DNA of 8,519 bases, from the NCBI GenBank assembly GCA_002938075.1, contig PTLK01000074.1:1-8519 (forward strand). The letters are read 5' to 3'. The stretch's first letter is position 1. Each line of letters opens with the position of its first letter. Under the pieces are notes generated by a model. That model was not told where the DNA came from. It did not search any database and worked only from the letters and a program-made list of their open reading frames with translations. Source of the stretch: Alphaproteobacteria bacterium MarineAlpha3_Bin3. GTDB taxonomy: Bacteria; Pseudomonadota; Alphaproteobacteria; Rhodospirillales; Casp-alpha2. Shown here one piece after another: positions 5,488-8,519 of this stretch. The translations under genes and the position numbers were made by a program.

Positions 5488-6147
5488 GTGCCCCAACCGG
5501 TATCCGAAAACCCCGACGACGATGCCCAGGCCCTGGAACACGGGCGGCGGCTGTTCGCGCAGGCCTGTGACTTTGTCATCGGCGCGGCTTCCATGGACCA
5601 GGTGCCTGAAACCCGGCTTCAGGAAATCGCCTTCGCCGGACGGTCCAACGTCGGCAAGTCGAGCCTGATCAACGCGCTGACCAACCGCACGGCACTGGCC
5701 CGCACGTCGAATACCCCCGGGCGGACGCGGCAGATCAATTTTTTCGACCTCGGAAAGCGGCTGATGCTGGCCGACCTGCCCGGATACGGCTACGCCAAGG
5801 CGCCGAAGGCTGAAATCGAACAATGGACCGGCCTGATCGAAGACTATCTGCGCGGCCGAGCCGGGCTCAGGCGGGTCTGCCTGTTGATCGACGCGCGGCA
5901 CGGGCTCAAGGAGTCGGACCGCCGGGTGATGGCACTCCTCGACCAGGCGGCGGTGGTCTATCAGGCGGTGTTGACGAAATGCGACAAGCTAAAGGAAGGG
6001 CCGCTCAAAGACCGCATCGAGGGTATTGGGGACGAGCTCGCCGCCCACACGGCGGCGCATCCGGAGGTCATGGCCACGTCGGCCCGCGACGGCTCGGGCA
6101 TCCCAGCCCTTCGGGCGGCGCTGGCGGGGCTGGAGAAAAAAGGCTAG
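5488..6147 (+). CDS. engB: ribosome biogenesis GTP-binding protein EngB/YihA/YsxC
   Basis: This is a TRAFAC-class GTPase needed for late assembly of the large ribosomal subunit. The 219-residue protein has all nucleotide motifs: G1 GRSNVGKS (51-58), the G2 region with NTPGRTRQINFF (75-86, Thr80), G3 DLPGYG (96-101), G4 TKCD (163-166) and G5 TSA (197-199). GRSNVGKSSLINAL, NTPGRT and DLPGYGYAK are specific to EngB. The GTG start is backed by a strong AGGAGG. A roughly 40-residue N-terminal lead (HGRRLFAQACDFVIGAASMDQVPE) before the G domain is typical of alphaproteobacterial members. It lies between yidC and argB, an arrangement found in several alphaproteobacteria. Confidence 0.96.
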   Translation: MPQPVSENPDDDAQALEHGRRLFAQACDFVIGAASMDQVPETRLQEIAFAGRSNVGKSSLINALTNRTALARTSNTPGRTRQINFFDLGKRLMLADLPGYGYAKAPKAEIEQWTGLIEDYLRGRAGLRRVCLLIDARHGLKESDRRVMALLDQAAVVYQAVLTKCDKLKEGPLKDRIEGIGDELAAHTAAHPEVMATSARDGSGIPALRAALAGLEKKG

Positions 6148-6159
6148 GTTCCCCCCGCG

Positions 6160-7095
6160 ATGAGCAAGAAACCGAAAAAATCACCTCCATCCGCGCCCCT
6201 CTCCGCTGACGATTGGCTGGGCCAGGCGACGGTTCTGTCCGAGGCGATGCCGTACATGCGCCGTCACGCCGGCGAGACGTTGGTGATCAAATACGGCGGC
6301 CACGCCATGGGCGATCCCGAGTTGGCGGACATGTTCGCCCGCGACATCGTGCTGTTACGCCAGGTCGGCATCAACCCGATCGTCGTCCACGGTGGCGGAC
6401 CGCAGATCGCCGACATGCTGGAGCGGCTGAAGATCAAAAGCGAATTCATCGACGGGCTCCGGGTCACCGACGAGGAAACCGTCGACGTCGTTGAAATGGT
6501 GTTGTCGGGCTCGATCAACAAACAGATCGTCTCGGCCATCAACGCCGCCGGCGGGTTCGCCATCGGGCTTTCGGGCAAGGACGGCCATCTGATCACCTGC
6601 GAAAAGGCGAAAAGGACCAAGCGCGACCCGGATTCCAACATCGAAAAGGTCCTCGACCTGGGGCTGGTGGGCGAACCGAAAGAGGTTAACCCCCATGTCC
6701 TGGCGCTTTTCGACGAATCCGACATCACCCCCGTCATCGCCCCCATCGGCGTCGGCCCCAACGGCGAAACCCTGAACATCAACGCCGACACCGTCGCCGG
6801 CGCCATCGCCAAGGCCGTCGACGCGAAGCGATTGATGATGTTGACCGATATCACCGGGGTGGTGGATAAAAACGGCGACCTGATCGCCGAAATGACCGAC
6901 GATCAAGCCAAGGCGATGATCGCGGACGGCTCCATTTCGGGCGGCATGATCCCGAAGATCGAAACCTGCCTCGGCGCCGTCGAGGCCGACGTCGAGGGCG
7001 CCGTCATCATCGACGGCCGGGTGCCGCACGCTATCCTGATCGAGCTTTTCACCGCCGGCGGCGCCGGCACGCTGATCACGCCGGGCTCCCCCTAG
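6160..7095 (+). CDS. argB: acetylglutamate kinase
   Basis: The enzyme phosphorylates N-acetylglutamate with ATP in the second step of arginine synthesis, in the cytoplasm. The 311-residue protein has the amino-acid kinase fold: VIKYGGHAM (Lys44, Gly46-Gly47) for phosphate binding, VHGGGPQI (76-83), GLRVTDEETVDVVEMVLSG for the N-acetylglutamate site, and IAPIGVGPNGETLNINAD. LMMLTDITGV and GGMIPKIETCLGAVE also match, and IIDGRVPHA plus GGAGTLI close the domain. An N-terminal helix (about 17-38, DDWLGQATVLSEAMPYMRR) precedes the core. In the family such a helix builds the arginine-inhibited hexamer, so feedback inhibition by arginine is likely (inference). It starts 12 bases after engB with no clear ribosome site, so it probably depends on translation of engB. 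Its stop codon overlaps that of the convergent gene. Confidence 0.97.
   Translation: MSKKPKKSPPSAPLSADDWLGQATVLSEAMPYMRRHAGETLVIKYGGHAMGDPELADMFARDIVLLRQVGINPIVVHGGGPQIADMLERLKIKSEFIDGLRVTDEETVDVVEMVLSGSINKQIVSAINAAGGFAIGLSGKDGHLITCEKAKRTKRDPDSNIEKVLDLGLVGEPKEVNPHVLALFDESDITPVIAPIGVGPNGETLNINADTVAGAIAKAVDAKRLMMLTDITGVVDKNGDLIAEMTDDQAKAMIADGSISGGMIPKIETCLGAVEADVEGAVIIDGRVPHAILIELFTAGGAGTLITPGSP
7092..7095. other. shared CTAG: overlapping convergent stop codons of argB and the DUF2336 gene
   Basis: The + strand TAG at 7093-7095 ends argB and the - strand TAG (complement of 7092-7094) ends the DUF2336 gene, so one CTAG palindrome serves both. There is no room for a terminator between the genes, so each transcript must run into the other gene as antisense or end inside it. 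Confidence 0.85.
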
Positions 7096-8366
7096 GCAAG
7101 GTCCTTGATAAAGTCCAGTTGCCATTCCAGGTCCGCGTCGTCGAGGGGATAGTCCGGCCCCTGGACCCTGAGCAGGTCCTTCTGCGGCACCAGGGCCAGT
7201 TTCTTTTGCAGCGTTTCCGCCAAATTCGTGCTCAGGCCCGCTTTCCAGGCGACGGCGAGCATGCCCTTGGCGCTGCGGTTGGAAACCACCGAGCGGACGA
7301 CCTCGATCTTGAGGCCGGAAAGCAGTGACAGCGACGCCATGGTCAATTCGCGGTTGCCGTTGCGGACGGTTTCCCTAACCGAATCTTCGTCCAGGGTCCC
7401 GGCCTCCGTAAGCTCTTTTGCTTTCGCCAGCGCCTCTTCGGCGGTCGATTTTTCCGCTTCCTCGCCTTCGCGGGATTCTTCCTCCAGGCGGCGTTCGACG
7501 ACCTGGCGGACTTCCTCCAAGGCGTCCGGGGCCAAGTCCCGACGTTCGCTTAACTTCGACAAAAGTTTTTGGGCGACGAAACGGGCCAAGCGGACGGCCT
7601 CCTTGGATGAAAGGTGGGGGCGCGAAATCAGCGGCGCGTGCCAGGGTTCGATGTCGAACGCGCGGTCGATGATGCCGTCGAGGGTGTTTTCGCGGATCTG
7701 CGCGCTTTCATTGGCCAACAGTAACGCCACGGCTTCCTCGTCGTCGGTGGCGACGATGGCGTCGACCACCGGCTCGGCAATACCGTCGCGGCGTGAAATC
7801 GCGCCCAAGGACCTGGCGGCCGGGTGGCTTTCGATGATTTCCAGCAGGTCATCGTCGGTCAACACCGGCGAAAACTGCAAAATCGGGCCGGCGACGACCA
7901 ATTCCGCGTCCCGGGCCAGTTGCCGGATGACCTCGGGCGGAGCGTTAGCCACGTCCTTGAGGGCTTCGGAAAGGATTTGGCGGACCCGGGTGACCTGGTC
8001 GCGGGCGAGGATTTCCAATGCCTCGTAGGTCATCCGCTTGACTTTGTCCTGTTCGTCGGCGCTGAGGCCCGGCGCCAGCTTGGCGATCTTTTCCGCCAGG
8101 TCGCCGCGGACGTCCTGGTCGGTGTCCTTGGCCAGCACTAAATCCGCCTGCGCCGGCGTCACTTCGTTGCCGGCGATCAGGCGGCGCACCTCGGCGGCCG
8201 GGTCTTCGGATAGAAAATAAAGGATTTCCGGATTGACGTCGGACCGGACCGCCAGTTCCATGCGAATATTCATGTTCGCATGACGGGCCATTTCCCTGGC
8301 TTCTTCGTAGGAAAGCGGTTTGTCCTTGTCTCCGCCTTTCAGCAGGCCCTTCAAAAACCCCTTCAT
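7092..8366 (-). CDS. DUF2336-type HEAT-like repeat protein of unknown function
   Basis: The 424-residue, acidic and largely helical protein has no signal peptide, no membrane helix and no catalytic motif that I recognise. After a lysine-rich head (KGFLKGLLKGGDKDK, 2-16) come helical repeats of about 35 residues. Examples are NIRMELAVRSDVNPEILYFL, DPAAEVRRLIAGNEVTPAQA and DTDQDVRGDLAEKIAKL, with similar units around residues 125-260 (QVTRVRQILSEAL, SAQIRENTLDGII). A highly charged Glu/Lys/Ala segment at about 280-325 may be a coiled coil. The pattern fits DUF2336 proteins of alphaproteobacteria, which resemble HEAT/leucine-repeat-variant scaffolds and probably mediate protein contacts. The ATG at 8366 has AGGGGA (complement of 8372-8377) 5 bases upstream. 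The gene is transcribed towards argB and shares its stop palindrome. The family label is from memory; the function is unknown. Confidence 0.8.
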   Translation of the reverse strand: MKGFLKGLLKGGDKDKPLSYEEAREMARHANMNIRMELAVRSDVNPEILYFLSEDPAAEVRRLIAGNEVTPAQADLVLAKDTDQDVRGDLAEKIAKLAPGLSADEQDKVKRMTYEALEILARDQVTRVRQILSEALKDVANAPPEVIRQLARDAELVVAGPILQFSPVLTDDDLLEIIESHPAARSLGAISRRDGIAEPVVDAIVATDDEEAVALLLANESAQIRENTLDGIIDRAFDIEPWHAPLISRPHLSSKEAVRLARFVAQKLLSKLSERRDLAPDALEEVRQVVERRLEEESREGEEAEKSTAEEALAKAKELTEAGTLDEDSVRETVRNGNRELTMASLSLLSGLKIEVVRSVVSNRSAKGMLAVAWKAGLSTNLAETLQKKLALVPQKDLLRVQGPDYPLDDADLEWQLDFIKDLA

Positions 8367-8392
8367 ATCAGTCCCCTGGGCGCCTTTATCTT

Positions 8393-8420
8393 AAAGGACC
8401 TTTAGGAGGTCCCCTAGGAC
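8393..8420. repeat. nested short palindromes upstream of the DUF2336 gene
   Basis: Three overlapping inverted repeats lie in 28 bases: AAAGG-A-CCTTT (8393-8403), GGACC with GGTCC around 7 bases (8396-8400/8408-8412), and GTCC-CCTA-GGAC (8409-8420). They sit 27 to 54 bases before the DUF2336 start codon, in its probable leader or promoter. They could be an operator or alternative RNA hairpins; no partner regulator is visible. Confidence 0.35.
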
Positions 8421-8519
8421 GTCAGTTTTTCGATCAAGCGCGGCGAGTGTTTCGGGCTGATCGGTGAAAGCGGCAGCGGCAAATCGAGCGTTTCGAAATG
8501 CATCATGCGGGCCTATTCC
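8418..8519 (+). pseudogene. ABC transporter ATPase fragment (oligopeptide type), 5' end degenerate, runs off the window
   Basis: The frame from 8418 reads DVSFSIKRGECFGLIGESGS followed by GKSSVSKCIMRAYS to the window edge. This contains a Walker A motif (GESGSGKS, 8463-8486) and the preceding RGE(C/T)-GL-GESGSGKS typical of Dpp/Opp and glutathione-type importer ATPases. Translation is blocked upstream: TAG at 8415-8417 directly precedes the match and another in-frame TAG lies at 8403-8405. No ATG, GTG or TTG occurs between the TAG and Walker A. The remaining vestige before it (GAG GTC CCC TAG GAC) could be a decayed N-terminus, with CAG to TAG as one possible change. It is therefore most likely a truncated or decayed gene. 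A sequencing error or the 3' part of an interrupted gene are alternatives. The Walker B and signature regions lie outside the window. Confidence 0.65.

Noticed and set aside
6355..7125. 256-codon - strand frame opposite argB
   Set aside because: Antisense to a strongly conserved enzyme; composition is Gly/Asp/Val repeats typical of shadows.
7228..8028. 266-codon Ser/Arg-rich + strand frame
   Set aside because: It is the antisense shadow of the DUF2336 gene, with low-complexity serine runs.
1..8519. tRNA, rRNA, CRISPR array, riboswitch or prophage
   Set aside because: I saw no cloverleaf-like segment, regular spaced repeats, known riboswitch core or phage gene on reading both strands.

Overview
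The window looks like chromosomal DNA of a GC-rich alphaproteobacterium, most likely near the Rhodospirillales. This rests on strong G/C bias at third codon positions, the cluster rpmH-rnpA-yidD-yidC-engB-argB, an alphaproteobacterial style of YidC, ArgB and RnpA, and a DUF2336-type protein. Taxonomy is inferred from gene content and protein style, not from a search.

Layout. The left end (1-242) is a scar: the N-terminal part of an IS5-family transposase on the + strand abuts, at about base 100, the first ~48 codons of a membrane sensor (probably a histidine kinase) on the - strand. Next, on the - strand, are a FAD/NAD(P) disulfide oxidoreductase of the mercuric-reductase/lipoamide-dehydrogenase fold (305-1738) and a TVP38/TMEM64 (VTT, DedA-like) membrane protein (1751-2500). 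They are 12 bases apart and read as an operon in the order TVP38, oxidoreductase, sensor remnant. A divergent intergenic region of about 310 bases follows. It holds a near-consensus sigma-70 promoter for rpmH, an inverted repeat just upstream of that promoter, and two DnaA-box-like 9-mers.

From 2812 to 7095 runs a tightly packed + strand housekeeping operon: rpmH (L34, GTG start, 44 codons), rnpA (RNase P protein), yidD (insertion efficiency factor), yidC (membrane insertase), engB/yihA (ribosome-assembly GTPase) and argB (acetylglutamate kinase). It links ribosome and RNase P production, membrane protein insertion and, at its end, arginine synthesis. argB meets a convergent - strand DUF2336/HEAT-like gene (7092-8366), and the two stop codons share one CTAG palindrome.

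The right end (8418-8519, + strand) carries the Walker A region of an oligopeptide-type ABC ATPase. It has no usable start codon and an in-frame TAG directly before the recognisable homology, so it looks truncated or decayed at its 5' end.

Most of the window is conserved core genome, and I see no convincing undescribed system. The points most worth a second look are the broken ends on both sides, the TVP38-oxidoreductase pair next to a sensor remnant, the uncharacterised DUF2336 protein, and the structured rpmH upstream region.
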